A stretch of 32,829 nt of DNA from an uncultured Lachnospiraceae bacterium (GCA_947167135.1 CAMVGV010000030.1:1-32829), one strand, 5' to 3'; shown: positions 25,027 to 32,829, counted from the first letter of the stretch. Numbers and translations: made by a program. The notes: a model not told the origin generated them from the letters alone.

Positions 25027-26022
25027 ATGATCGATCTAGTTGCTTTTATCCCCAGAGCTATCCAGCAGGGAATACCCCTTATGTACGGAAGCTGCGGAGA
25101 AACCATAACTGAGAAATCCGGAAATCTGAATCTTGGTATTCCCGGTGTAATGTACGTCGGAGGCATCAGCGGTGTCATCGGCTCCTTTTTCTATGAACAG
25201 AGCTGCGCCGGAAAGGGAATGAACGGGGCTCTTGCCATTATGATACCCCTTGCCTGCTCACTTCTGGGATCGCTTCTGATGGGGCTTCTGTATAGCTTTC
25301 TCACGGTAAGCCTCAGGGCGAATCAGAATGTAACGGGTCTTGCGATGACGACCTTCGGCATAGGCTTCGGTAATTTCTTCGGCGGTTCCCTTATAAAGAT
25401 ATCGGGAGCGGATGTTCCCTCCATAGCCTTGTCTGCCACCTCCGGCTATTTCAGCAGATCCCTTCCCTTTGCGGGTTCCCTCGGCTGGTTCGGAAAGATA
25501 TTCCTGTCCTACGGTTTTCTTGCTTATACAGCTGTTGTGATCTCGCTTTTGACTGCCTATGTGTTTAAGCATACCAGAATGGGACTGCATCTCCGTTCCG
25601 TAGGAGAAAGCCCCGCAACAGCGGACGCCGCCGGAATAAATGTTACGAAGTACAAATATGTTGCTACCTGCATTGGCTGTATGATCGCAGGCCTTGGCGG
25701 ACTATATTATGTTATGGATTATGCCTGCGGCGTCTGGTCAAATGACGCCTTCGGAGACCGTGGATGGCTTGCTATTGCGCTTGTTATTTTCACGATCTGG
25801 AAGCCTGACATAGGTATCCTGTCCTCCGTTCTCTTCGGCGGACTGTATATCCTGTATCTCTACCTGCCCACAGGCATGGATCATATGGAATTGAAGGAGC
25901 TTTACAAAATGCTCCCTTACATTGTCACTCTGATAGTACTGATCATTACCAGCATGAGAAATAAACGCGAGGATCAGCCCCCACAGAGCCTCGGAACCAA
26001 TTATTTCAGGGAAGAGAGGTAA
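25027..26022 (+). CDS. ABC importer permease 2 (NupQ-like)
   Basis: A 331-residue permease of the same family, the partner of the gene before it. It starts directly after the previous stop; AAGGAG at 25012-25017 is its ribosome site. Typical blocks are GIPLMYGSCGETITEKSGNLNLGIPG near the N-terminus, SLRANQNVTGLAMTTFGIGFGNFFGG, the coupling region GLHLRSVGESPATADAAGINVTKYKY, and GDRGWLAIALVIFTIWKPD near the end. Eight to ten membrane segments are visible. With the BMP lipoprotein and the ATPase this makes a complete importer. The CotH-type gene follows 12 bases later. Confidence 0.94.
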   Translation: MIDLVAFIPRAIQQGIPLMYGSCGETITEKSGNLNLGIPGVMYVGGISGVIGSFFYEQSCAGKGMNGALAIMIPLACSLLGSLLMGLLYSFLTVSLRANQNVTGLAMTTFGIGFGNFFGGSLIKISGADVPSIALSATSGYFSRSLPFAGSLGWFGKIFLSYGFLAYTAVVISLLTAYVFKHTRMGLHLRSVGESPATADAAGINVTKYKYVATCIGCMIAGLGGLYYVMDYACGVWSNDAFGDRGWLAIALVIFTIWKPDIGILSSVLFGGLYILYLYLPTGMDHMELKELYKMLPYIVTLIVLIITSMRNKREDQPPQSLGTNYFREER

Positions 26023-26034
26023 TCCTGCTCTGAT

Positions 26035-28113
26035 ATGAGGCTTTTTCGGGACAGAACGAAATATATCCGGATTTTGACCGCGGCATTCGGCGCGGTCATT
26101 ATCTTTCTGGCGCTTTCCGGCCTGGAGTCTTATAACAGTTCTTCAGCCATATTCCTTAATGAAGTCTGCACCTCGAATTTAAGCTGTCTCTATGATGATG
26201 ACGGTAGAACTCCCGACTGGGTGGAATTAAAGAATATCTCCGACAGGGACGTGGATATCACCGGCTTTTATATCTCCAGAGGCTCCTATGATAAGGAATA
26301 CTGCCTTCCGTCCCTTATTGTGCCTGCCGGCGGCTTTCTGACCATTACCCTGCCATTAAACTTCAGTGCCGGGGACACCATAGTTCTTTCGGACAGAAGC
26401 GGCAGTATACTGGACAGCGTGAATCTCCCGTCTCTGGATTACGATACCTCATTTTCCAGAGGGGAGGGAAAGGAATGGGACAGGACTCTCCCCACTCCGG
26501 ATAAGGAAAATTCAAAAGAAGCGCTGGGCTTCCCGGAGCTTAATGAGCCCCTCTTTTCTGAGGAAAGCGGTTTTTTTGATGAGCCCTTTTATCTCTCCAT
26601 TAGCTGCGGTAACGGTGAAAGAATTTACTATACCCTGGACGGCAGCGAGCCGGATGAGGGATCTTTTCTCTATACCGGGCCCCTTCTTATCGGTGACAGC
26701 AGCACCGGGGATAATAAGTATTCCGCCATCAAGGATATCTCCGTCGCATATACCGCTCCGTTGCGCTATGTCCTCCCTGACTATAAGGTGGATAAGGCAA
26801 CTGTGATCAGAGCCCGGGTCTTTGATGATAAGGGCAGATACAGCAGATCCGTAGACAGGAGCTTTTTTGTTGGATTTCAGAACAGACCTGAGTATAATGA
26901 CACCCCCATCGCATCCCTGATCTTTGACCCTGCCGATCTCTTCTCGGATGAAAAGGGCATATATGTGCTCGGAGACAGATACAAGGCATATATTGACAAT
27001 AATGAAGAAGAGAGCTACGACAAAGCCGATATCTGGTGGTGGACCCCGGGCAACTATTCCCTCCGCGGCAGGGAATGGGAAAGAAGGGCGCACCTCTCCT
27101 TCTTTGATGAAGACAGGGATCTTTTATTTGACTCGGATGCGGGTGCCCGGATAAAGGGCGGCGGCTCCCGGGGCTTTGCGCAGAAAAGCCTGAAGCTTAC
27201 CGCCCGCACCTCCTACGGCAGGGATAACTTCGGGAGCATTGTGCCCGGAAATGTCAGGAAACAGAAAAAGCTGGCTCTTTCCAGTGGCGGGGACGACATC
27301 AACACCAAGCTTAAGGACTCTCTTATTGCCGGTCTGGCCGCTGACACGAACATCGCCACTCTTGCAAGCAGACCCTGCTTTGTTTTCTTAAACGGTGAAT
27401 ATTTCGGCCTTTACCAGCTTTCGGAGGAATTCGGACGGGACTATATTGCCCGGCACTACGGTGTAAATGAGGAAAACATCGTTATGATTAAAAATGACCT
27501 TGTGAAGGTTGGTTCTCCTGAGGATAAGGAGCTCTATGACAAGCTGAATTCCTTTATCACAAACACCGATTTTTCCAAGGACAGGGAATTTGAGACCTTA
27601 TGTGAAATGGTGGATATGGACAGCCTTATCGACTATTTCGCGGTAAATATCTATATTGAGCACACGAATGACTGGCCGGGAAGCAACTTTGCCCTGTGGC
27701 GCACAAAGGAAAAGGAGGACGGTGCCTACGGTGACTGCCGCTGGAGATGGATGCTCTTTGACGTTAATTCCGTTTCCATGGAAAAGGATAAGTATGACGC
27801 GGATACCCTGTCCGAGGTTCTTAATAAGAATTACATAATGAAATCGCTTATTAAAAGCCCTTTATTCAGGGATCGATTTGCTAAGCGTATGGAGGAGCTG
27901 CGGACCACGATTTTTGACCCGGCGAGGACCGATAAGGAAATTGACAGACTTGTTTCCGCCATGTCTCCCGGAATGGAGGGCTTCTACAGGCGCTATTACG
28001 GGGACAGGATGGATCTTGATCACTTTCTCTCAGAGGCAGAGGGACTTAAGGAATTCTACCGCCGCAGAGGCGACTATGTGCAGGAGCACGTAAAAAGGAT
28101 CTGCGGGGAGTGA
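26035..28113 (+). CDS. Surface CotH-kinase protein with lamin-tail domain
   Basis: A 692-residue exported protein. Residues about 9-31 are an uncleaved or signal helix. Residues about 37-150 resemble a lamin-tail domain (FLNEVCTSN, PDWVELKNISDRDVDITGFYIS). Residues about 185-290 hold a chitobiase-type beta domain with RIYYTLDGSEPDEGS. From about 295 it is a CotH-kinase domain with FDPADLFSDEKGIYVLG, GARIKGGGSRGFAQKSLKL, VFLNGEYFGLYQLSEEF, YIEHTNDWPGSNFALWR and WRWMLFDVNSVSM. Characterised CotH proteins are atypical kinases of the spore coat; in non-sporulating gut bacteria such proteins are mostly surface-anchored and uncharacterised. It is 12 bases after the second permease with GAGAGG upstream, so it is probably cotranscribed with the importer. 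Repeats begin five bases after its stop. Confidence 0.88.
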   Translation: MRLFRDRTKYIRILTAAFGAVIIFLALSGLESYNSSSAIFLNEVCTSNLSCLYDDDGRTPDWVELKNISDRDVDITGFYISRGSYDKEYCLPSLIVPAGGFLTITLPLNFSAGDTIVLSDRSGSILDSVNLPSLDYDTSFSRGEGKEWDRTLPTPDKENSKEALGFPELNEPLFSEESGFFDEPFYLSISCGNGERIYYTLDGSEPDEGSFLYTGPLLIGDSSTGDNKYSAIKDISVAYTAPLRYVLPDYKVDKATVIRARVFDDKGRYSRSVDRSFFVGFQNRPEYNDTPIASLIFDPADLFSDEKGIYVLGDRYKAYIDNNEEESYDKADIWWWTPGNYSLRGREWERRAHLSFFDEDRDLLFDSDAGARIKGGGSRGFAQKSLKLTARTSYGRDNFGSIVPGNVRKQKKLALSSGGDDINTKLKDSLIAGLAADTNIATLASRPCFVFLNGEYFGLYQLSEEFGRDYIARHYGVNEENIVMIKNDLVKVGSPEDKELYDKLNSFITNTDFSKDREFETLCEMVDMDSLIDYFAVNIYIEHTNDWPGSNFALWRTKEKEDGAYGDCRWRWMLFDVNSVSMEKDKYDADTLSEVLNKNYIMKSLIKSPLFRDRFAKRMEELRTTIFDPARTDKEIDRLVSAMSPGMEGFYRRYYGDRMDLDHFLSEAEGLKEFYRRRGDYVQEHVKRICGE

Positions 28114-28117
28114 AGTA

Positions 28118-28193
28118 TGTCATCCTAAGCTTTACTGTCATCCTGAGCGCACCACTAATGTCATCCTGAGGAGCGATAGCGACGAAGGATCTT
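28118..28193 (+). repeat. TGTCATCCTGAG repeat cluster after the CotH gene
   Basis: Two head-only copies at 28118-28130 (TGTCATCCTAAGC) and 28136-28150, then one full long-form copy at 28159-28193 that differs from the 17821 copies by one base (GATA for GAAA in the loop). Confidence 0.88.
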
Positions 28194-28232
28194 TTACACA
28201 GCGATGGATATTATACCGGGATACACCCTCGC

Positions 28233-28464
28233 CTGTGTCCCGGCCGGACAACTGTTTTTTTCGCGCTACGATCTCGCTAAGCTCATCCTTCGTCTTATGA
28301 CGAAATTTTGCTCGGCGCCGTTCCGCTCTTGCGTATTTTGTTTTTTGAATCATTTTTTTATTCATCGCAAGAGCGGCCTTCGCACTCGCAAAATTTATAA
28401 GCCTCGGATTCGCTAAGCGAATCGTGCTGATTGCTCAAAAAACAGTTATCCGTCCGGGACACAG
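28233..28464. mobile_element. 232-bp fold-back (MITE-like) element
   Basis: Terminal inverted repeats of 28 bases (28233-28260 and 28437-28464) match at all but two positions; they start CTGTGTCCCGG and end in AACTGTTTTTT on the inner side. Further nested inverted repeats lie inside: AAATTTTGC (28303-28311) with GCAAAATTT (28388-28396), and CCGCTCTTGCG (28323-28333) with CGCAAGAGCGG (28366-28376). The whole folds into one long hairpin. A small palindrome, GATTCGC-TAA-GCGAATC, sits at 28407-28423. There is no open reading frame of note and no clear target duplication. It is flanked on both sides by copies of the TGTCATCCTGAG family. Confidence 0.75.
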
Positions 28465-28479
28465 TTTATGGAGCCTTTT

Positions 28480-28507
28480 TGTCATCCTGAGCGTAGCGAA
28501 GGATCTT
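28480..28507 (+). repeat. TGTCATCCTGAG-family single short copy
   Basis: A complete 28-base short-form copy with one change (GCGTAGCG). It ends ten bases before the ATG at 28518. Its AAGGA (28499-28503) is the only Shine-Dalgarno-like string near that start, at a long spacing of 14 bases. Confidence 0.85.
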
Positions 28508-28517
28508 TTCACAATTT

Positions 28518-30140
28518 ATGCATATTACAGTAATAACACGAGAAAAAGAATATTCTCTGTCTGCGGAGAAGGGCGCTTCACTTTACAGACTGCTTCTAAG
28601 TGAAGGCATAGGATTGGCCGCGGTCTGCGGTGGAAAGGGCCGCTGCGGGAAATGCGGTGTACGGCTCTTATCCGGAAGGCTTGATATTACTGCTGCAGAC
28701 AGAGCCGTTTTTTCGGATGAAGAACTTGAAAATGGCTGCCGCCTTGCCTGCCGCGCCTCTCTCAATGATGACATCACTATTGAGCTTATATACAGCGGAG
28801 AAGAGATCCTTGCAGATCCTGATGGTATGCCTGTAAATAATGGAATATACGCAGACTCTGACGGTATGCCTGAGGACAATGAGAAAACAGCAGTCCCAGA
28901 AAACGTTTTCAGTAAGGCGGAATACGGCATTGCTATTGATATAGGAACAACAACTCTGGCTCTGGCCTTGGTTGACATAAATCAAGGCAATGTGCTTTGC
29001 TGCCGCACCTCAGAAAATCCCCAAAGAGCATACGGAACAGATGTGATATCAAGGATTGATGCTGCGGCAAAGGGCGCAGGCAGTGAACTAAAGAAGCTTA
29101 TCTCTTCAAAGCTCTCTACGGAAATGGCTGCCCTTATCAATGATAATAAGCCTGAATACGGCGAAATAAAGAGGATCGCAATAGCAGGAAATACCGCAAT
29201 GCTCCACATCCTCCGCGGATATGACACCTCCGCTCTTGGCAGCCACCCCTTTACTCCGGTTAACATAAATCATGAGGAACTGCTGCTTGGCACTCTTCTT
29301 TCTGAGGAGAAGCTCCCTGATGATCTAAAGAGGATACCCGTGACCATTCTTCCCGGGATCTCAGCCTTCGTCGGAGCGGATATTGTTTCGGGACTTTTTT
29401 CCCTTTGCTTTCAGGAAAGAGAAAAGCCCTGTTTATTTTTAGATCTGGGTACCAACGGGGAAATGGCGGTCGGAACCGAGAGTAAGCTTCTCGTTACCTC
29501 CGTTGCGGCAGGTCCTGCCTTTGAGGGCGGCAATATCAAGTGGGGAACGGGAAGTATTAAAGGTGCGATTTCAAAGGTGTCGATAAGAGACGGAAAGCCG
29601 GGGATTGAGACAGTAGGAGGTCTTCTCCCTCCAGTAGGCATCTGCGGTACCGGAGTTATCGAGACCACTGCGGAGCTCCTTGGAAATGGGATAATTGATG
29701 AAACGGGGCTTCTTTCCGATCTGTTCTTTGATTCAGGCTATCCTCTGTCTAAGAACGCTTCCGGTGAGCCCATCGTATTTACACAGGACGATATAAGGGA
29801 GGTCCAGCTGGCGAAGTCCGCAGTGAGAGCCGGCCTGGAGATCCTTCTCGAACGCTACGGGGCAGGATATAATGATATCGACAGGCTCTATATCTCCGGG
29901 GGCTTCGGACATTCACTTGACACTTCAAAGGCAGCAGAGATCGGCATGATCCCTGATGGATTAATGGGAAAATGCGAGGCAAAAGGGAACACCTCCCTCT
30001 CCGGCCTTATTTCCTTCCTCCGGAATCCCAAAAAAGGAAGAACGGCTTTCGAAAGGATTAGGAAAATAAGTAAAGAGCTGTATCTCTCGTCCGACGAAAA
30101 ATTTAACCGCTTATTTCTGGAGTATATGTCCTTTGAATGA
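28518..30140 (+). CDS. 2Fe-2S ferredoxin-ASKHA protein, corrinoid activator type
   Basis: A 540-residue protein with an N-terminal plant-type 2Fe-2S ferredoxin domain (cysteines C37, C43, C46 and C78) and a C-terminal ASKHA/DUF4445 region. Visible motifs are YGIAIDIGTTTLALALVD (phosphate 1), LFLDLGTNGEMAVGTE, GGLLPPVGICGTGVIETTAELL and LYISGGFGHSLD. This is the plan of RamA/RACE proteins, which use ATP to drive reductive reactivation of corrinoid methyltransferases. No corrinoid protein or methyltransferase is adjacent, so it is an orphan. It is shorter than many members (600 or more). Between the domains, about 96-120, a 13-residue unit is duplicated (ADPDGMPVNN and ADSDGMPEDN). Its 5' flank is made of repeats. 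Target protein unknown. Confidence 0.88.
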   Translation: MHITVITREKEYSLSAEKGASLYRLLLSEGIGLAAVCGGKGRCGKCGVRLLSGRLDITAADRAVFSDEELENGCRLACRASLNDDITIELIYSGEEILADPDGMPVNNGIYADSDGMPEDNEKTAVPENVFSKAEYGIAIDIGTTTLALALVDINQGNVLCCRTSENPQRAYGTDVISRIDAAAKGAGSELKKLISSKLSTEMAALINDNKPEYGEIKRIAIAGNTAMLHILRGYDTSALGSHPFTPVNINHEELLLGTLLSEEKLPDDLKRIPVTILPGISAFVGADIVSGLFSLCFQEREKPCLFLDLGTNGEMAVGTESKLLVTSVAAGPAFEGGNIKWGTGSIKGAISKVSIRDGKPGIETVGGLLPPVGICGTGVIETTAELLGNGIIDETGLLSDLFFDSGYPLSKNASGEPIVFTQDDIREVQLAKSAVRAGLEILLERYGAGYNDIDRLYISGGFGHSLDTSKAAEIGMIPDGLMGKCEAKGNTSLSGLISFLRNPKKGRTAFERIRKISKELYLSSDEKFNRLFLEYMSFE

Positions 30141-30227
30141 AAACCAGATGCGCTTGTACCTGAAGACCCGGCCGGATACCTGTTCGCAAGCCTGACAGAA
30201 CGTAACTGAAAAATCTAAATGATCCGG

Positions 30228-30761
30228 TCAGGAAAAGACATTCTCATCATGGACTATGATAATGGAAACCGGGGAATCCCAGGACTTCCTGATATCCGAA
30301 ACATCCCCGTGATCTCTGACATTCTCGTTTAATCTCCTGATATCAACGATAAACTCGGAGCAGCACCCGTTCTCTGAAAAGGTATTGCTTTTGTCGGTAT
30401 CCTCATCTGCCTTGATATCACCCACCACACAGGGAATCTCGGTACCGTTCTTTAATACGATGGTGATATACTGCCCCACCTTATCCGTGAAGCGTGTACC
30501 CACAGCAACGAGGAATCGCTTATTTACCCTTCTGAAGCCGTTCGTTGTGGTCTTCGCCATTTTCTGCAGCTCATACTGCCTTGTATTTTTATGAAAGATA
30601 CAGTGCCCGTTCTCAAGAACTCCTCTCTCATATGACTTGAAGCCATTATACTCCGGCACAAAATACGCTGTGGACTTCTCGGTGGAAGCATATACAGACA
30701 GTGACAGGAGAATTACTGCCGGAATGGTAAGACTGATGAACTTACATAACCTCTGAAACAT
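30228..30761 (-). CDS. Small secreted protein of unknown function
   Basis: A 177-residue exported protein. A signal peptide (about 1-26, FISLTIPAVILLSLSVYAS) is followed by a mature domain rich in beta strands, with KRFLVAVGTRFTDKVGQYITIVLKNG, EIPCVVGDIKADEDTD and a Cys pair in ENGCCSEFIVDIRRLN. The pattern resembles uncharacterised Lachnospiraceae extracellular proteins, and the VAVG...VGDIKAD stretch faintly recalls double-psi barrel proteins, but I would not assign a function. No Shine-Dalgarno is seen before the ATG; a TATACT lies about ten bases upstream on the minus strand, so the message may have almost no leader. Real gene likely, function unknown. Confidence 0.65.
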   Translation of the reverse strand: MFQRLCKFISLTIPAVILLSLSVYASTEKSTAYFVPEYNGFKSYERGVLENGHCIFHKNTRQYELQKMAKTTTNGFRRVNKRFLVAVGTRFTDKVGQYITIVLKNGTEIPCVVGDIKADEDTDKSNTFSENGCCSEFIVDIRRLNENVRDHGDVSDIRKSWDSPVSIIIVHDENVFS

Positions 30762-30831
30762 ATTGGCAGTATATCATATCCTTGTCATCGGTATCCAGTC
30801 CGGTTATACGGAATATGTAGTGTATGGATGT

Positions 30832-32493
30832 TTACAATGCCGATTTCTCAATCCTGCAGCTGTATTTACCGCTTTTCTTTGAGTAGTTGATGCCGACGAG
30901 GAGAATATCCCCCTTATATCCTGACAGGACTCCGGTATAATTCTTATCTCTTATCTGCTTTATGGCAGCCCTGGCACTTCTGTTCCACTTCAGTTCCACT
31001 ATCAGGGCCGGTTTCTCGCCCTCCCTTTTCGGTATAAAGGCAATATCCGCAAAGCCACGCCCTGCAGGAAGCTCCCTTATCACATGGTAGTCAGCACGGG
31101 CAGTATAGTAGCTTATCATTATAGCTACGGCAAGTGCATTCTCATCATGGAAGTTTATGATGGATGCGTAGTCCTGGTGGGATGCGGAGATTATCTCTGC
31201 AACCTTCCTTTCATCCATGGCTATGGTGGCAATTAAGAGATCTTCTGATTTTTCCAGCGCATCACTCACATCATCCCAGTCCCCGGTCTCTATGGCGCTC
31301 TGAAAGACCTCCGCCACCTCGCGGTTAGGAATAAACGCCTCCTTTGTATAAGCGTCATATCCGAGATATCCCATATGTATGAGGCAGGCTAAGACATCGT
31401 CTTTCTTTTTGAACTGTACAAGGTCATTCTGGAAGTTGTTGATATTAACCTTTCTCCGCCCTCCCGACAGCATAAATACCACGTCTTCCTTAAGCCCTGC
31501 ATAATTCAGGGTGATGAATTTTCTTAAGGAACCGAAAGAACCGGTGTTTTTCCAGTAAGAAACCAGGGGACCCCTCATCAAAGCTTCCACAACAGAGTTT
31601 GGATTGTAGATGTGATGCAGCCTCTGGTACCGGCTGTTTATTATTCGCACACTGCCGTTTTCATAATCATTACCCTCTTCAGCGTTTTTTTCCGGAGCAT
31701 CAGAATACATGTAGTATCCGTCATACCAGTCCCGGATCTCCTCCATATTCCGGTTATGGATTCTGCATTCTTTATCTACTTCAGTCTGCGTAAATCCAAA
31801 ATATCCGACCAGTTCCCCGGGATCCGTCATAGTGTACTCACTAAAGTTATTGAGGGCAGATTCTCCGTCAACCTTCTTAATGGGAAGTATACCCGTGATG
31901 TACCCAAGAGCGAGGAACTTCTTTGACTCCTCTGTCTTAAAGTAGCCCCGGAGATATTTAAGATAGTTCTTTATAAGTTCTGAATTCTCAGGATCGTCTC
32001 TGACAATACAGTCGTACTCATCTATGATTATGATGAAGCGGATGCCGTCATTTTTAAATACCAGATCTATTGCCTCTGCCGTATCCTCCGGTTTCAGCTT
32101 CTCCAGATACGGGAACTCTTCAATCATTTCCCGGAGAAGTCTTCTGTCCATCTTGGAAATAATATCATCCGGAGTTTTCGCGGCATTAAAAAAGGTCGCT
32201 ACATCAAAGTGGAGGACGTTGTATTTATTCAGGTGTTCCCCAAACTCCGGATCTTTTGCGATTACATAAGGTGCGAAAAGCTCTTTTGAATCACACCCCC
32301 TGCTGTAATACGCATCTATCATCCCGGCTGCCATGGATTTCCCGAAACGTCTTGCACGGCTGACAGCGAAATAGCGTTTAGTTCCTCCGAGGGCACTGTT
32401 CAGGATAGACAACATTCCTGTCTTGTCAACATATATGCTGCTGTGTGAATCCGAACTGAAACTCTCATTATTCGGATTTACATATGTCCCCAT
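30832..32493 (-). CDS. AAA-ATPase-like protein with PD-(D/E)XK nuclease fold
   Basis: A 553-residue cytoplasmic protein of the AAA-ATPase-like/DUF1703 group. Seen directly: VDKTGMLSILN near the N-terminus, Walker A-like SRARRFGKSMAAG (about 45-57), Walker B IIIIDEYDCIV (about 153-163), and a C-terminal PD-(D/E)XK domain where D in GFADIAFIPKREG and E-x-K in LIVELKWN are the catalytic-type residues, followed by ALIVELKWNRSARAAIKQIR and LLVGINYSKKSG. The family is common in gut anaerobes, often in many copies per genome, and its role is not established; mobility or defence has been suspected. AGGAGG lies eight bases before the ATG. It stands alone. Confidence 0.9.
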   Translation of the reverse strand: MGTYVNPNNESFSSDSHSSIYVDKTGMLSILNSALGGTKRYFAVSRARRFGKSMAAGMIDAYYSRGCDSKELFAPYVIAKDPEFGEHLNKYNVLHFDVATFFNAAKTPDDIISKMDRRLLREMIEEFPYLEKLKPEDTAEAIDLVFKNDGIRFIIIIDEYDCIVRDDPENSELIKNYLKYLRGYFKTEESKKFLALGYITGILPIKKVDGESALNNFSEYTMTDPGELVGYFGFTQTEVDKECRIHNRNMEEIRDWYDGYYMYSDAPEKNAEEGNDYENGSVRIINSRYQRLHHIYNPNSVVEALMRGPLVSYWKNTGSFGSLRKFITLNYAGLKEDVVFMLSGGRRKVNINNFQNDLVQFKKKDDVLACLIHMGYLGYDAYTKEAFIPNREVAEVFQSAIETGDWDDVSDALEKSEDLLIATIAMDERKVAEIISASHQDYASIINFHDENALAVAIMISYYTARADYHVIRELPAGRGFADIAFIPKREGEKPALIVELKWNRSARAAIKQIRDKNYTGVLSGYKGDILLVGINYSKKSGKYSCRIEKSAL

Positions 32494-32569
32494 GTCCTTG
32501 TCCTCCTGAAATAATACAGACTCCTGATAACCTTAGGATCTGTGCATAAATAAATCATTGCGTAATTTG

Positions 32570-32596
32570 ATTATACCACCAAAAGCGCCATCCCAA
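32570..32596 (-). promoter_or_regulatory. Promoter of the AAA-ATPase-like gene
   Basis: On the minus strand a perfect TATAAT (32575-32570) is preceded by TGG (extended -10). A weak TTGGGA (32596-32591) is 15 bases upstream. The leader would be about 70 bases. The -35 region overlaps the terminator hairpin to its right. Confidence 0.45.
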
Positions 32597-32620
32597 CTAT
32601 AGATTTGGAATGGCGCTTTT
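32581..32620 (-). terminator. Terminator of the gene at the right edge
   Basis: AAAAGCGCCATCCCAA (32581-32596) pairs with TTGGAATGGCGCTTTT (32605-32620) with one mismatch and an eight-base loop. On the minus strand the stem ends in TTTT. It begins at the stop codon of the reading frame at 32620-32622, so it belongs to the gene that enters from the right. Confidence 0.7.
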
Positions 32621-32829
32621 TATACTCTTTGAACTTTTGAATTTTCTCCGGAGGTCACATCAGTGGTAAAGGTCATATTGGCCTGGGTGGTCTTTTCGCT
32701 GACGCTTTAGGATTACGGGAGCGATGCTCTCAGTTAAGCTTTCGGCTTCCGTTCAGATTACCTCCGCTGAAGGACACGGTCTTTGAGGTCTTGTCGTAGC
32801 TGAATTCACCCTTCTTTACCTTGTAGTCC
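32620..32829 (-). pseudogene. 3' end of a probably frameshifted gene (partial)
   Basis: On the minus strand the window edge reads in frame as DYKVKKGEFSYDKTSKTVSF and SGGNLNGSRKLN, then stops at 32730-32732. A different frame downstream reads SEKTTQANMTFTTDVTSGEN and SKVQRV, ending at 32620-32622 directly before the terminator hairpin. Both look like parts of one extracellular beta-domain protein. The stretch of about 60 bases between them (about 32685-32745) is out of character and may be an inserted element. It could equally be two unrelated short ends; the rest of the gene lies outside the window. Confidence 0.4.

Noticed and set aside
30141-30227. Terminator after the corrinoid-activator-type gene
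   Set aside because: GGCCGGAT and ATCCGGTC can pair but are about 50 bases apart with no T-run; not convincing.
30832-32493. Defence system with an AAA ATPase and nuclease
   Set aside because: The PD-(D/E)XK plus ATPase plan is suggestive, but this family is abundant in such genomes and no partner defence gene lies nearby, so no system is claimed.

Overview
The window looks like chromosome from a motile, anaerobic Firmicute, most likely a Lachnospiraceae member (Butyrivibrio-like). The reasons are the gene content: a FliB-type flagellin lysine methylase, BMP-family nucleoside-type uptake genes, a CotH-kinase surface protein with a lamin-tail domain, a corrinoid-activator-type Fe-S/ASKHA protein, and an AAA-ATPase-like/PD-(D/E)XK gene of the kind these genomes carry in many copies. 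Shine-Dalgarno sites are AGGAGG-like and GC content is moderate. The species cannot be fixed from sequence alone.

Layout. (1) 283-7588, plus strand: a compact signalling and transport cluster. It encodes a very large MFS carrier fused to extracytoplasmic propeller-like and sensor regions, a GNAT acetyltransferase, a membrane sensor with a SpoIIE/PP2C phosphatase domain, an orphan BMP lipoprotein overlapping it by 8 bases, and a FliB-like protein. (2) 12099-7653, minus strand: an ABC-F protein, a PHP phosphoesterase, a Cof-type HAD phosphatase and a divergent thymidylate synthase. (3) 17632-12225, minus strand: a polyphosphate operon. Its first gene encodes a complete AroQ-type chorismate mutase domain fused to a DUF815-type AAA+ ATPase, followed at short spacing by ppx and ppk. 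(4) 17996-18337: a remnant XRE regulator that has lost its helix-turn-helix, followed directly by a compact multi-hairpin element. (5) 18372-20718: a response regulator with a variant HD-GYP domain, divergent from a protein with two cyclic-nucleotide-binding domains. Good sigma-A-type promoters face both ways between them. (6) 20766-28113, plus strand: a strong promoter, a structured leader with two terminator-like hairpins, then a BMP lipoprotein, an ABC ATPase, two permeases and a CotH-kinase protein. (7) 28518-30140: an orphan 2Fe-2S/ASKHA activator. (8) 30761-30228 and 32493-30832, minus strand: a small secreted protein and an AAA-ATPase-like/nuclease-fold protein. A probably broken gene end lies at the right edge.

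Intergenic DNA is rich in repeats. One family begins TGTCATCCTGAG and ends GAAGGATCTT. It occurs in five clusters, always in the same orientation, with full copies of 28 or 35 bases preceded by truncated head-only copies. One copy lies inside the HAD gene and supplies its C-terminal residues. A 232-bp fold-back element with 28-bp terminal inverted repeats lies at 28233-28464, and two clusters of palindromes lie at 12142-12200 and 18196-18337.

Most notable are the chorismate mutase-AAA+ fusion heading the polyphosphate operon, the structured leader of the BMP/ABC operon, the pair of related sensor regions carried by a transporter and a phosphatase in one cluster, and the repeat families that reshape gene ends. 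No rRNA, tRNA or CRISPR array was seen.
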